NCBI GenBank assembly: GCA_936450465.1
Contig: OW388293.1
Location: forward strand, 24,205,860 to 24,269,859
Direction: 5' to 3'
DNA from: Gibbula magus
Lineage: Eukaryota; Mollusca; Gastropoda; Trochida; Trochidae
DNA length: 64,000 bases
The position numbers were made by a program, and so were the translations under genes. This document shows, piece by piece, positions 1 to 13,296 of the stretch; position 1 is the stretch's first letter; the number at the start of each line of letters is the position of its first letter. The notes beneath the pieces were generated by a model that was given only the letters and a program-made list of their open reading frames with translations, made no database searches and was not told where the DNA came from.

Positions 1-221
1 CTTACACGAGGGAGAGTCTTAGTGGACTCTATGTGTCTCTCGTCCATTCATACCAGAGTACATCACCAGGATCTAGCTCAGGTATTATTGACTTAGCAAG
101 CCGACGTGTTAACCCATACAATGCTAGATCTTGCTATATCTTCAAGATGTCGACCATGTTTCATTTGAATACAGTCCAGAGGAAATAGCGTGCTGAAGGA
201 AACAGAATTTAAGCCATCGAC

Positions 222-330
222 TCCTTTCACAAAGCACTAAGGTGATCGTGTAAGTCACTAAGGTAACCTTAGTGACATGTTAAAGAATGGGAGTTAACCT
301 TAGTAAACCTTAGTTGCTTTGTGAAAGGAG
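222..330. mobile_element. Palindromic MITE, copy 1
   Basis: Ends tcctttcacaaagcac and gctttgtgaaaggag, with internal complementary parts (ctaaggtaaccttag). About 109 bp; related copies at 10515 and 53743. Confidence 0.78.
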
Positions 331-1640
331 GCCCTGGGCCTTACAGAAATATTGAAAATCGGTAGTTTCCATCTTTATGATGATGAACTATAGTTCTCAA
401 GAAAAGATAACTTTGCTCCAAGTAGTTTTGTAAGCATTGTCGTTTTTCTTGGCCAAAAAAAAATATCAATTGTAGAAAAGTTTAAGAAGAACAATCTGAA
501 CAATATGTCCACCTGTCTAGATGCAGGCCTCAAAATAGCAACCGCTCCATATTTTTTCAGTTTGCTCCCTGTAATTTTGAGTTAAGAGCACACATGCTCC
601 TTGGCAAAATTTGGAGTCAACTTAACAAATTGTGTTTCTTCACCAAAGTAAAACCATTATCCATCACAATTAGGTATTGAATATTAGCTAGTTTATAGTT
701 TTCTGCTGATATTCATTAATTTATAGGTAATTTTAGCAATCTCCTTTTGTATGGGCTACTTGCAATTATCTTTTGCTCCTAAGAATATAAGGTTAGGAGC
801 GTGTCCGCTCCCTGAAAAAAATGTTTCTTTGAGGCCTGAGATGGTCTCTCAATAACATAACTCTTGCTGTTCATTGGTTTGTACAAGCATCGTTGTTTTC
901 ATATATATTATGTATATATATGTTAAAGAAACTATGGATATTAGGTTATTTTTTAAGCATGAACAGAAAAACATATCTATGCTTTTTGAACATGAAGATA
1001 AAAGCATGTTTTTTTCTAGACTTCCTCTCAAGTAGAAGTGCTACCTTTATTGCAGATATTTTTTTTCAAACAGCCTCAGCCTTTATACATAGACATAAAT
1101 AAAACACTAGAACATCAAAAAAAATTGAGCTTGACTACATCTATATGACAATTATTTCTGATATTTCCCATCTCTTGTAGAATGCGGTCAACATAATTCT
1201 GTTTTGAAAAGTTTGAAGAGAGAATATTTTGAGGACTACATCTGGAGCCAGGGCAACCCAACATCTACTCTATTGAAGATCATAGCTTTTTTGTTTCCAA
1301 TTACTGGTGCTTACACAGCATTGCATTTCTTACCATAACTCTGTAAGTTATTGATTTCAAAGTGGCATGATCTAATAAAGGTTGAAGCATGTTTGAAAAG
1401 TTCAAGTGTTATACAATGTGCACATCACCAACTTATCCGAACGGGATTTTGATCATAAATTACATTACGTTCTTATTTCAGGTTGAAGAATTTGATATTT
1501 TATTGATTGTATGAAGAAGAGGGATTTCGCAAACTTGGTGTGAAAATGAGAAAAAGTTGTATGGATTGACACTTTTATTGCATTGAGAGAAAAAGTTGAT
1601 TTATTGTTAAATGGTTTGTTTTCTTTGATTGGCATTTTAA
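331..1640. other. No gene recognised
   Basis: AT-rich, with no homology, splice-supported exon or repeat structure visible. Probably CYB5R4 intron or upstream DNA. Confidence 0.5.
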
Positions 1641-2015
1641 AAGTTGAGGTGATGAAGGATTGAGACAATTCTATGAGTTGAGGTGATGAAGGATTGAGAC
1701 AATTCTATGAGTTAAGGTGATGAAGGATTGAGACAATTCTATGAGTTGAGGTGATGAAGGATTGAGAGAGTTCTAAGAGTTGAGGTGATGTAGGATTGAG
1801 ACAACTCTATGAGTTGAGGTGATGAAGGATGAGACAATTCTATGAGTTGAGGTGATGAAGGATTGAGACAATTCTATGAGTTGAGGTGATGAAGGATGAG
1901 ACAATTCTATGAGTTGAGGTGATGAAGGATGAGACAATTCTATGAGTTGAGGTGATGAAGGATGAGACAATTCTATGAGTTGAGGTGATGAAGGATTGAG
2001 ACAACTCTATGAGTA
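1641..2015 (+). repeat. Minisatellite, 33-35-bp unit, about 11 copies
   Basis: Unit gttgaggtgatgaaggattg followed by agacaattctatga. Copies differ by loss of one or two bases (gatgag versus gattgag) and single substitutions. Confidence 0.95.
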
Positions 2016-2018
2016 GCT

Positions 2019-2118
2019 ATACAACTTCCTTATTCTTTATAGAATGTATGAAAATGATAAATGAAAGGAATCTATGTTGAATTTCTCCTACAAAGAATAA
2101 AGAAGCTGTGTATCAATC
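2019..2118. repeat. Imperfect inverted repeat, MITE-like
   Basis: tatacaacttccttattctt ... aagaataaagaagctgtgta are inverted ends of a roughly 100-bp unit directly after the minisatellite. The end motif acaacttctttatt recurs at 20498. Confidence 0.55.
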
Positions 2119-3042
2119 AAATTGTCTCCATTCTTCAAAATATTTGTGGTTCAAAATATCATTAAACAATGCATGAAGAATTTTGTGAAGAAATGTTGCT
2201 TTGAAATATAGAAGTAGAACTATTGTCTCCAAATTCTGACAACAACTGTTTACATTAATAATTGTTTACATGTCAATTTAAACAAACTTCTATTTGCTTC
2301 TGTCATCACTGATTCATCATGAATATTCGAACAAATATAAATATGAATATCCAGATGATGTAGAAACTTGCTTCAGTGTAACAGCTAGATGCTCTCTACT
2401 CCATTCAAAGGTATCAGTTTGACTATCTGAAATGATTCACTAGTGTTACTGTATGATGTTCAGTGGTTAAAAACTCAGGGGTGTAAGTCTGAGATCACTG
2501 ACTTACCAAATTTGATCTTGGAATCACTAAAAATATCACCAAAACGTCAGTGACTTACGTTCTTTCAAAACAATCAACTATTAACATTGGCATGACTTTT
2601 ATGCAAAGCTAGGTGACTTGGTACAAAAACCAGCTGTAAGTCCATGACTAATTGACACATACAATATTTTTCAACCCCTGATGTTCAGTCCACAGACTAC
2701 AGAAGTGTCGGCAACTCCTCCGGCATGAGTTCTATCCCTCTTGCTTAACAGAAATGGAAATGGCTCTGCCATCTTCGATTTCACTGTGGTGTCTACCTGT
2801 AGCTTAGAGCTTTGGTCTCCATTCTGAAATCACTGGATTGACCCTCGTAACCACCCTATAACCCCCAGAGCCTAGGTATTTCCTGGCTCTCTTAGCATTA
2901 AGATAGTAGTAACCCAATGTTAATGTTTGGTACTATCTGTGTTAGTTGTCAGAGAAGGTCTAGGTCTTGATATACAGGTCTTCTCTTTACGTGGAAGGTA
3001 TGTGATCTTGGATCCCTCATTGGAGTTTACCTCTTACTCAGG

Positions 3043-3463
3043 GGACGGGATAGCACGGTGTTTAGCGCATTCAGCTTCAGGTCAAGAGGTCCGGGCTTCG
3101 AACCCCACCAGGGCCTCTGCAACTTTGCGATAGAGAACTGGTTTGGTTTGGGGCGGGATAGTCAGTGATTAGCGTGTTTGGTTTCGGATCAAGAGGTCCA
3201 GGTTCGAATCCCGCCAGGGGAACAGCAACTTTCTCTGCAGTAGAGAACTGTTCTACACGCAGTAAGGTTTGGGTGCAATGCTACACTGGAATTTCAGCGT
3301 AGTACCACCCATGGTTCGCTAGTTCCAGCCGATGCTCGCGGGTTTCACCGCAATGCATAGCCACATGGTGTTGCAGGCTTTCTCCCTGCCATAATACTAG
3401 CAGCGCGATATAAGTGAAATAATCTTGAAAGCGGCGATAAACCCCAACTCACCTCACCTCACC
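3043..3463 (+). mobile_element. tRNA-derived SINE with two tandem heads
   Basis: Head 1 (3043-3140) and head 2 (3153-3225) both carry A-box-like ggatag...gtg.ttagcg and B-box-like ggttcgaatcc / gcttcgaacccc sequences. Head 2 continues into the full body: cagtaaggtttgggtgcaat, gttcgctagttccagccgat, caccgcaatgcatagccaca, then the 3' conserved domain gatataagtgaaat...aaagcggcg.taaacccca and a CTCAC tail. The duplicated head is unusual. Confidence 0.85.
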
Positions 3464-3485
3464 TGATTTGGTTTAAACGTATTTT

Positions 3486-4062
3486 ATTATCCCCCACTGT
3501 GCGTGTAGCGCAAAGCGGGGAATGTAATATTCGGCTGCATCCGTCCGTATGTCCGTATGAAATGGAATAGCTCAAATACTTTTCACTGAATCCTTTTCAT
3601 ATTTTGTATATGGGTTCATCATTGGAAGAGTAATGTTTGTTTGTGACCTTGACTTTCATTTCAAGGTCACAACAAGACTTTGTCATTTTACACTTGTCAG
3701 CGAGATATCTCAAGAACCATTCGCTGGATTCTCTTCATATTTTACAAATAGCTTCTCCAAGGAAAGATAAAGGGCTGATTAGATTTTGGTGAATTTTTCT
3801 ACATGTTAATGTGCATGTAAAGCTTGTCAGAGGGATATCTCAAGAACCATTCACCGGAATTCCATCACTTCTTACACCTCTTAGGGAAGGGGACAGGCTG
3901 ATTAGATTTTGGTGACCTTGACATTATTCTCAAGGTCACAGTGGAGCTTTTACCTTTTGCAACATGTTTGACAGTCAATTTTGCTGATCTTGACATTATT
4001 TTTCAATTTGAAGTATTAATTTGCGGCGGGGGATCATGTCACCTTAGTGACAACTACTTGTT
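3486..4062 (+). mobile_element. HINE/pearl-like element, family 3
   Basis: Starts ttatcccccactgtgcgtg with gcgcaaagcgggg as the returning arm, then a tccgtccgtatgtccgta tract and degenerate core repeats (atctcaagaaccattc at about 3706 and 3835, and caaggtcac). It ends gcgggggat followed by hairpin tgtcaccttagtgaca. It lies between two SINE copies. Confidence 0.72.
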
Positions 4063-4127
4063 CATCATTAAAATGGATTGGCAAAGTAGCTTGAGTAGCA
4101 AAGAGAGCTTATGTAAATGCTGCTCCA

Positions 4128-4360
4128 AAACTGTTTTACATGCAGTAAGGTTTGGGTGCAATGCTACACTGAATTTCAGGGCAGTATCACCTTTGGTGCG
4201 CTAATTGCAGCTGATGCTTAAAATGTTTTACCGCAATGCATAGCTGCCATGGATTTGCAGGCTTTCTCCCTGCAATAATACTAGTAGTTGTGATATAATT
4301 GAAATACTCTTGAAAGCAGCATTAAACCCCAACTCACTACACATCACCTCACCTCTTAGT
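4128..4360 (+). mobile_element. SINE, 5'-truncated
   Basis: Starts at the body (aaactgttttacatgcagta), lacks the tRNA head, and ends with the conserved gatataattgaaatactctt domain, aaaccccaactcac and an imperfect CTCAC tail. Confidence 0.82.
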
Positions 4361-4731
4361 CGGTACATAGAGACATAGTTTTCTCTCTGAGCAAATGTAT
4401 CAACTCACAGCTATGTACAGCTTGACTGGGTGGAAGAGCCATGTCACCTTTGATTCTGCTCCACATCTTCCTTTTCAAATTTTCAGGATTCCCTTACAGT
4501 GTTCAGCACACTTTACGGTTTGCCTGTACAGTACTTGTAATCAGGTTTCCAATAATGTGTTTATGAGTAAATGGACTGTGTATCCAGATGGCTAGGGGAG
4601 ATGTTTCTTCAGAGGAAGAGAAAATCATATTGATCTCTCACAGAATGGAAATCTCTGGTATTCGGCTTCGTCCTTGAAGACCCACTGGGTCACTTTAGTC
4701 ATTGGTGGGATAAGGCAATTGTTATACCCCC

Positions 4732-5850
4732 GCTACGAAGTAGTCGGGGGTATATAGCGCTCAGCGCGTCCGTCCGTCCGTCCGGAACACTTTTGGTTCC
4801 GCTCATAACTCAAATACTACTTGTTCAATTGTTATGAAACTTTATACATGTACACTTTATGGTCCCTAGATGTGCCTTTTCTATGTTTCCCTCAGATTCC
4901 ATGATTATTTTTTCAGATTTTCCACTTTTAAGCGTCTTTGTGTGCGCGTCTATGGTCACACTTTTGGTTCCGCTCATAACTCAAATACTACTTGTTTCCA
5001 AGAAGGTATTAACACCTCATATACATAGCTTCTTTCTTATAAATCTGGTAAATGATTTTGACATGTTCACATTCAAGGTCAAAGGTCAAGGTCATGAGTG
5101 CTTTAATTACTACAATAATCCTTGTAAACATGATAACTTCAAACGTTTTTGTGCTGTCAGGCTCTTATTTGGTATATATCAACTATGGAGATAGACCAAG
5201 ATTTGAAAAAGTTTTCGCTAAAATCTGTCAAAAGTCAAGGTCACAGCAAGGTCACAACTTAAGCATGCTATTGTGAATATGCCTTATGTTAACAATGAAC
5301 ACTTTGAGTCATTGTATGATTGTTATACACAATGAAAAGTAATCAGTGATGGTGTGACCTTGAAGGTCTAAGGTCAAGGTCAAGGTCATGAGATATTGGT
5401 TCAGGCCATGTTAATCCTTTGATCCAATTTTGAAATCAGAAATAGGTTTTAAGAACAAACTTGTGAAAAGTGACCCCAGTGATGATTCAACTTGTTAGAA
5501 TAACTTGAATAATGAACAAATTTTTGTCCAAAAAAAATCCCATTTTATTTATGCTGAGGAGAAGGCGGAACAGGGAAAGGCGAGACCCAAAGTTTCGGAG
5601 CTGCTCTGCTTTTGCGGTGTACCGCAAACGCTCTTCTAGTTGTTCAAATGTTACGAAACCACTTTGACTTTTACTTCTAAAACATGCTTAGAGGTGTAAT
5701 ACTTACTCTGCTTTAATAATATATGTTATGTTCTTTTCATACAAAAGTTTAAACATTGATACCCTTTTGCTATTTTCAAACATTTCTCTTTGACCAATGT
5801 TATTGTAAAAGCGGGGGTATCATGAGTGAGCTTTGCTCACTAATTCTCTT
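4732..5850 (+). mobile_element. HINE/pearl-like element, family 2, intact
   Basis: Begins ttatacccccgctacgaag with gtcgggggtatatag folding back on it, then gcgtccgtccgtccgtccgg. It has repeated core phrases (tggttccgctcataactcaa at about 4795 and 4965) and ends gcgggggtat (5811-5820) plus hairpin gtgagctttgctcac. The subterminal atacccccgc / gcgggggtat are exact inverted copies. About 1.1 kb, no coding function seen. Confidence 0.78.
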
Positions 5851-7223
5851 GTTAGTTAACTGACAAACCAAGGGTGGTACTTCACAGAATGTAGATTTGC
5901 AGTCAAACCTTCTAATTACAAGCTTGGACCTTTTGATCCAAAGTTTAACATGCAAACCAAACTGTTATCATCGCTTCTCGGTAATAAAGACTTTGTACAA
6001 TCGCAAAGACTTGCCATATCTCTACCACAAGTTCTAAAAATCCTCTCAAACAGTTTACCCTAGTCTCCATGATGAAATTGACAATATGGTAGACACTATA
6101 TTTGTCCTTGCAGGCTGAGGGTTAAATATTCTATGGTTTGATTAGCTAGATTACCACCTGCAGCTAGAGCATACCAATGGTTATTCCTCTTACAAGATCT
6201 GTTTGTCCATGATGAAATTGACAAGACGATACTGTTTGCTGTTACACGATAGATGCGATGTACATCATCAAAATGTTATTGCTTGAGTCTAGACACATTC
6301 TGATAGGTAGTGACCGGGTCCTCTGTTTACCTTGCTGCTTGATCAATTCCTTTCGGGGATCTCAAGGTTTATGTCTGGTAACATTCCCTATTGGGTCATA
6401 TTTTTTTACCGATCAATTGGTATGGGAAAATCTTTATTATGTCCAGAATTTCTATCTGGGACTAGCAATTTCCTGGATGTACTGGTAGGAGTTTCTAGGA
6501 TATATATATGCCTTAGTTCAAAAATAGTTGTTTGGGATCTTATTTTCTCAGTCAGTGCCAGACTTTTTTATGGGGTGAGAATTTGTTGGGGATCACATTC
6601 TCTGGTCATTCATACTCTCTGTGGTTCTTTTCTCCCGAGGATAAACTATGGGGTAATATTCTGTCTACTGCTAGCTCTCCAGTCAGGGGGAAAAGTTTCT
6701 ATTGATGATGACTGTCTGGAGTGGAGTGTGACCCCCTCCCTCTCTGTGTTTGTGTTTGCTGTCCCGCTGGTTTGATGAACACTTATCAAATCAGTTACAA
6801 TTGTTGATCAGGAGGTCATTCGTAAATCAATTTAGAAACTGAAAGAAGGTCACAGTGATTGCGAGTCTGGTGGAGTTGATGTAGAGGATCAGACAAATCT
6901 TGTACCTCATTGATTGAGGTCTTTGTTGCTTTCAAGCTAATGTCAGCATCTCCTGAATGATGATGAGGTTGTTTTAAACTTTGTTATAAATAAGTTCATC
7001 GAGATCATGTAATGCATGACGTTTTCCTCATTGCAACTTTTCCAGTTATGATACTGATTGAACAAATGTTTTCAACAATTTCATGAAAACCACCTCTGCC
7101 ATTACACTGTCAGTAAATAATGAATTACAATGTCTATTTTCTTGACTAACTAAGTTTTCTAATTTCGGTTTGGACATAAAACCATGTCAGATAACATCGA
7201 CTTAATCATCAGGTTTAGAGTAA
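5851..7223. other. No gene recognised
   Basis: Contains a 147-codon open frame at 6332-6775 whose protein (hydrophobic, no motif) resembles nothing known and has no intron or codon-use support. Treated as chance. Confidence 0.5.
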
Positions 7224-7292
7224 TTTCAATAATCTGTTTCAAGAACATTGGTATATAATATATACCAACGGTCTTGAAACAGATTATTGAAA
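7224..7292. repeat. Near-perfect 34-bp inverted repeat (hairpin)
   Basis: tttcaataatctgtttcaag...ggtatata pairs with tatatacc...cttgaaacagattattgaaa, two mismatches in 34 bp with a one-base centre. Confidence 0.9.
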
Positions 7293-8315
7293 ATATATAT
7301 AATATCAAAATGATTCTTGTTACAGACACCTTTAGATTATCAACTACAGGTTATATAGTTGACTTATTTAACTTTTAAAGTTTAATTCTTAAATACTGCT
7401 CACAACTACTGTAGGAATGAGTGCTGTCTGTCTATCACACTTCGTTTCTGGACCACAACTTGAGAGTGGTGAAATAAAGAAACTCATCAATGTGTCTTCT
7501 GATATCAAATATGTCAACACAAATTGATAAAATTGTAACATATTTTTACTTTTATCAACGTATTTTGCTACATTTGATATTACAAGACACAAGCATGAGA
7601 TTCTGGTTATCATGAAAAATAATTCTTTATTACTTTCAATGAAAAATGTTACTGCCATTAAACTTCCAGTGCGGTGATGTCATAATATTGTGACATCATG
7701 TTTTTACATCATGGCATTATGATGTCATCAGGATTTTGACCTCATAACATTGTGAGACATATGTGATTGTCATGTAGTTGACGATGGCAAGGAATTGTGC
7801 AAAATCTACTGTTCAAATAATATCTCCTGTAGAATAGAGGTTTTGGATGATAATGATAATTATCACTTTGAAATTTGGTATACATATGAAGCAAGTGCTG
7901 AAATGGTGCTTCTGTCATTTACTAGTTTAGAATATCTAAATTGAAAGTTTATGAATTTTGATCATACATGTATTTATATTTGAAAATATCAAAGATAAGG
8001 AAGCTTTGTTTCTGGATCATGTGTTATGGTACATGGATATGTTTACACCAATCAAGAGTCTGGCAAAGTGTACAACAGCACTTTGTGTCAGCGTGACTAA
8101 TTGTGCAATTTCGGTAGGCAATGGATGAACAGCTGTTGAAGGTGAGAACTATTTATTGCATCAATTGACAAACTAATTGCTCGGAGACGGACGTGTAAGT
8201 AGACGGACACCAATCAATGTGGATCTGGTCCCTACCCAGACTCATTGATTAGTAGCTGCTGGTGCTATACAAGCTTGGGTACCGACCATAATGGGTTTGT
8301 TAACACTTTACCTTC

Positions 8316-8598
8316 AGTGCACAGTGGTTAGAGCGTTTAGCTTCAGATCAAGAGGTCTGGGGTTCAAATCTGCAAGGGGTTTGGCAACCTGGTCTACTGT
8401 AGAGAACTGTTCTACATGCAGGAAGGTTTGGGTGCAATGCTACATAAAAGCTACAAATGCTAGTTCCTGTGAATGCTCGCAGGTTTCACTGCAATGCACA
8501 GACACCATGTTTTGTTGGCTTCCCCTGAAATAATACTAGCAGCCATGATATAAGTGCAATATCCTTGAAAGCTGCGTTGAACCCAAATCACCTCACCC
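8316..8598 (+). mobile_element. SINE, nearly full length, diverged
   Basis: Head cagtggttagagcgtttagc and B-box-like ggggttcaaatctgc, body caggaaggtttgggtgcaat, 3' domain gatataagtgcaatatcctt, short tail. The internal part is shortened near aaagctacaaatgc. Confidence 0.8.
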
Positions 8599-9859
8599 TG
8601 TTGAAGCGATGAAGCTTATTCTCAAGACGAAGGAAGAGTGTTAAGTAATCCCTGACGCTGTGTAACAGACCCAAGACAACAATCCCTCGTTGCTATGACA
8701 CGGTATTGAGACAAAGCTGAAATGTGTCACTTACTCCAAGAGAGGAAATAACTGTGAGCTTGATGCTAATAGTGCTATTGAACATGTTTTATATCAGTTC
8801 AATACATAGATTTTCTCTAATTATATTCCACACTTTGATTCCAATAATAGCATCAATGCCATAACTTACTCTTTACCTGTATACAAATGATAATTGATCT
8901 TGCTCAGACTATTGTGCAAGATTACTTGATTCTAACAAGTTTACCTTGTTACTTTGCCTTGGTCTAATCTAATGTAATCAATATGTAGTGTTGTTGTCGC
9001 TCATTGTTGCATCTCTTGTAAGTGTTTGATAGATGTGCTTTTTGACTCATCAGGCCAGATGCACTTATTGCATGGGTTATCATCTATCTGTCAGGAATCC
9101 ATCATGAACGTTTCACTTTTGACTTTTCAATAGTCGCTTGACATCTGAAGCTGAAATATTGTGTGGAGGTACATTGCACCTAGTTTGAAACTAACAACAA
9201 CACAATAAACTCTGTAACATCCAACCATTTGGATTATATAAATCTCTAACCTTACGTTTTACTAATTTTTTCTCATTCTGCGACAATATTTACAATAATG
9301 AGTTGCTTGTTGTATCAGAAATTCATGTTGGGAATGAAGAGTGTAAGTAACTATTAAGAGTTGTGTAGAGGAGTGAGAGAGTTTACAATTAGCATATGAA
9401 TACACTTTGCTACATTCCTGAATATGAGTTTTGTATTAAGCCTAAAATTATTTTGGGTAAGAAAATAATAACACATTTTCGGGTAGTGCTCGGAATTACA
9501 GATTACTAAAGCTCTGAGTTTATCACAATAATTAACTCAGTAAAGATAATCTGTAATGCTTTATAATGTTACGTTATAATGCACTACTTAAATATTTAAG
9601 ATATAGCTAGTGTAGGAAAAAGTTTGTCATCAAATCTGAGATATCTTAATTTTTACAATTCTTTGACTCAAATGATACAAGAAATTATAAATTTGATATT
9701 CAGTATAAATATATCAGCTCTAATTTACACCCAATGTTGCTGTATTTAGAACGCGATGTCATAGACGAAACTTGACATCAGTACATTGTGTATGACATCA
9801 TTTTGACACAGTGATATTTTGCCCTCTTGTTTTAGCTAAATCGCAAAAATTAACAATTT

Positions 9860-10030
9860 CATGTCAAGCCTATTTTGTGTCCAACCAGCAACCGTCCACA
9901 GGTATACTGTAATACCAAGGATTCAATTCAAGGCCATGTTTTGTCTGACAGATTACAGAGAAACTATTCATCTGATTCTTTTCAAACTTTGCACAAATAT
10001 TCAACATGGCTAGTTATTGAGAGGTTCAGT
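9860..10030 (+). mobile_element. Old HINE family 2 relic
   Basis: gtatactgtaataccaagga and cagattacagagaaactatt followed by catctgattcttttcaaa resemble the start and core repeat of the outer element at 38200-38300, at low identity. The terminal hairpins are lost. Confidence 0.45.
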
Positions 10031-10514
10031 GATTTTGTGATTTTTTTGGTGAGTTTGTACTTACTCATTTTCATAGTCAAATATAAAATTTTGTTGAATG
10101 ACTTACTTTGTCGGCAAACTGGAAAAATCTTTAATTTTAAACATGTTTTTTACTCGTATGATATATATGAGAAATTGTAAATTTGATATTCAATATTAAT
10201 ATTTCAGCAGTGTTCTCTTATTACTGTCTGCAAGTTTTATTTCCATTCCAATAAGGAAAGGTCACCTAATGCGTCATGAGTGATATTTGCTTTATTGCAT
10301 TACTCAGAGGATGTCAAATTCTGATTGTTACTATTTCTGTTTAAACACATGTCATGCATTACCCCAAGGATGAAACAAGGTCACAAATTAACACAAGTCA
10401 CTGGCATGTTACTGGTAAAAAAAAAGTACTTGCCTAGTGAGATTAAGCAAACTGCTAGTCCAAAAGACATTTACCGTAGTTTGTGCTAGTTCAATCTCAA
10501 CCTGTCCAGGGCCG

Positions 10515-10620
10515 CCTTTCACAAAACAACCTTTACTAAGGTTAACCTTAACTCCCATTCTTTAACATTACACTAAGGTTACCTTGGTGACTTACAGTCA
10601 CCTTAATGCTTTGTGAAAGG
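10515..10620. mobile_element. Palindromic MITE, copy 2
   Basis: cctttcacaaaacaacc ... atgctttgtgaaagg with actaaggttaaccttaact inside; reverse orientation relative to copy 1. Confidence 0.78.
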
Positions 10621-12539
10621 AGAGCCAGGTTAGTTCTCATAAGATCAATTGTTGTGAGTTTTCAGCAAGAATTTAGATCAGATCAGATTATTGCTATAGG
10701 GAGTGTTTAATATGTATCCTGTTTGATTATAGCCCTCTCACTGCTTTGGTTAACGAGTGACACCAAAACTTGTAAAACGCTTTGCACAAGATTTTTATTC
10801 ATGAAAGCATTTGGTCATGTGCATGATGACCTTGTCAAGACACTCTCAAAGATTTCATTTCATCAAACGCTACTAGGTTTTCCATTGGTGATACAATAAG
10901 TATTGCACGAGTAACATCCATTGTATTTACCCAGTGAGTGCAACAAAGAAGCTGTAATCGTGGATTGCAAATTTAGGGGTTCATAGAGTTATCATATCTT
11001 CAATTAAACCCAGTAGGATCCACGGGTGTTTGTATGCTTTCGGATTTTGTTTAATAAATTTTATCAAACAATCTCTCTTTTGCATGGTAATAAATCAGAT
11101 TGCCTCCAAGGTTTCTCATTTATATCCCACATTGTGGACAGACTGTTTGGGCAAAGTAGAATATTATTAAAATTTTAGTGCATGACCTTAACAGAGGCCA
11201 CACAGTGAATTTGTCTTGTGTTTCTCATCCAAACGAGTGTAATTCCATCTCTCTAGCACTGTCCAAACTCTCCTTATTCTACTCCAACACTCAAGCACTA
11301 CAGTGTTTTGCCCATTGTACAGCCCTACGCCAAGGTTTTTGCCAACAACGATTCTATTGTAGAGTAAAAAAGTTTAAATTAATTTTTTTTAAATTCTCAA
11401 TAATTTCTCATTCTACAGTCATCAGAATAAAATACAAGTTCATGTTTTCGAGAATTCAACAACAGAAGTCATCAAACTTGTTGATAACTTTAAAATAGTT
11501 TTGCCCACAATTTCGTAATCACAAAGCTGGAATGAAAACTTCTGTATATGTGTCCCTAGTGGCTGAAGATGGAAAGACTGAAAGAAATACATGATTTTGA
11601 AATATCTATTTTGGCACAATATTCATTTTGTCATAAAATTGTCATAGTCAGTATCTCTGTCTCTGGTAGGGTTTTGAAAAGACTGAGAGAACTACAGATG
11701 ACTTTACATTGTACACTTATCCACGTTATTCTGGTTGAATGGAACTTTCAGTTTTTGTGGCTACTGATTTTGTAAAAATCCAATTTCCAATGTTTTGGAC
11801 ATATCCAAGCTGTGAATGAAGATTTCAGTATATCAATCTGCAGTAAGATGTTGAACAGGCTAATCAATACCTTCAAGAAGTTGGCAAGGTTGACGGTGGT
11901 TTCTCTGTCACAACCAGGGCTAACCTTTGATAAACAGTAAAATAACACATTTTCTTAACTTGAAAAGTCCTTTGATGTCATGGAATTGACGTCACTAAAT
12001 GGTGTCCAACATTCAAATAGCATCGAACACCTTAGACAAACATGTGTAAAATAATGTTACTCTTTTTGTGATCCTGCAAGAGTCTGTCAACATATTTATA
12101 AACCAAACTTGATATTTCTTGATCTTGAAAGCGTAACTCGTACCAGTCTTCATCACTTGCTAAGTTAAATCTTGCAGCATTTCCTTTATTTTTGTGTGCT
12201 AGGGTATTAGAGCCCATCATATGCATTTCAAGTGAGCGCTCCTCTATCTTCACACAGAAAAGTGAAGGAAATGCTGCAAAGCCTATTTTAGTCAGTAAAT
12301 GGATACTGGCACGAGTTATGCCTTGCATATGAAACCCTACAATTTACTAAATATTTGCTAACCACTCAGTCTCAAGAATGAAACCCCTTTCCCCAAAGAA
12401 GTTCATTATTCATTAACCTAGTCCATTCATGTCTTTGTAAGTGGAAATGTTTGAATTCTTTTATTAACTTTGTAGAATATTCATGGTTAACACTGCACTG
12501 CTTTGAGGCAACAAATCATGTAGGCATTTCAATATAATC
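10621..12539. other. No gene recognised
   Basis: Unique AT-rich DNA. Short open frames at 11178 and 12032 (minus) lack recognisable domains. Confidence 0.5.
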
Positions 12540-12725
12540 ATGCCATTAGTTTCAACCATTGCTCGCAGGTTACACTGCAATCCATATGGCCACAATGGAT
12601 TTGCCAATCGCCCTGCAACCTAACTGTCAAGTGAAATATTCCTTTTCTTGATTGAATATAATATGTTTCATTCAATCATTGAAATATTCTCGACCTAAAT
12701 TTTCAAATCACTTCAGCTCACCAAC
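12540..12725 (+). mobile_element. SINE relic
   Basis: gctcgcaggttacactgcaa and tggccacaatggatttgcc match the SINE body at low identity. The 3' domain is broken up and only cttcagctcacc recalls the tail. Confidence 0.45.
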
Positions 12726-13296
12726 AGGAGGCTACAACTGAAATATTTCAGAAATTGTCAGAAGCTAGCTCTGCACTTGTCCTGAAGAATTTAACCCACT
12801 TCCCTCGTGGGCCAAATTACCATGTCTCCATATAGAATTATCATGTTAACATCCTGTGCGCGAACACTAAGCAGCAGATTCCAATATGAATTGAATAATT
12901 ACAGCGGACAAAGCCAATCACTTTTCACCTCAACCGTTATGGCTCGGCAAACACCTAAGTTTATACTTCAATGAAGCTTTATTACAGGACTGCCGTTGCT
13001 GTCGTCAGACCCATGTTGGTTGATGCAAACCATGCAGTTTTCAAAGGTTATCTGATTAATTAACTCGAATCTATTTTGTGTTATTGATTTATTCATGTTG
13101 GACATGGAAATGATTTAGAAAATTACCATGTCGATGGATGTATGGGTTACTAGAATTCTGCGTCAGTAATTATTTGTCAGTGTATTGACATAGGCTTGAT
13201 TGAAAAATGTTGGAATGGAAATCATCCTTTTGAATGTAATTAAACTTCTTTTATTAGATCTGTTTTTGTAAATTTGATAAGGACTTTGAAACCAGA

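Noticed and set aside
1773..1970. Minus-strand repetitive peptide of a 11-residue unit
   Set aside because: Translation of the minisatellite only.
1641..2015. CRISPR-like regular repeats
   Set aside because: Units are directly adjacent with no spacers; the host is a eukaryote. It is a minisatellite.
6332..6775. 147-codon open frame
   Set aside because: No motif, no conserved relative in the window, no splice context; acceptable as chance in AT-rich DNA.
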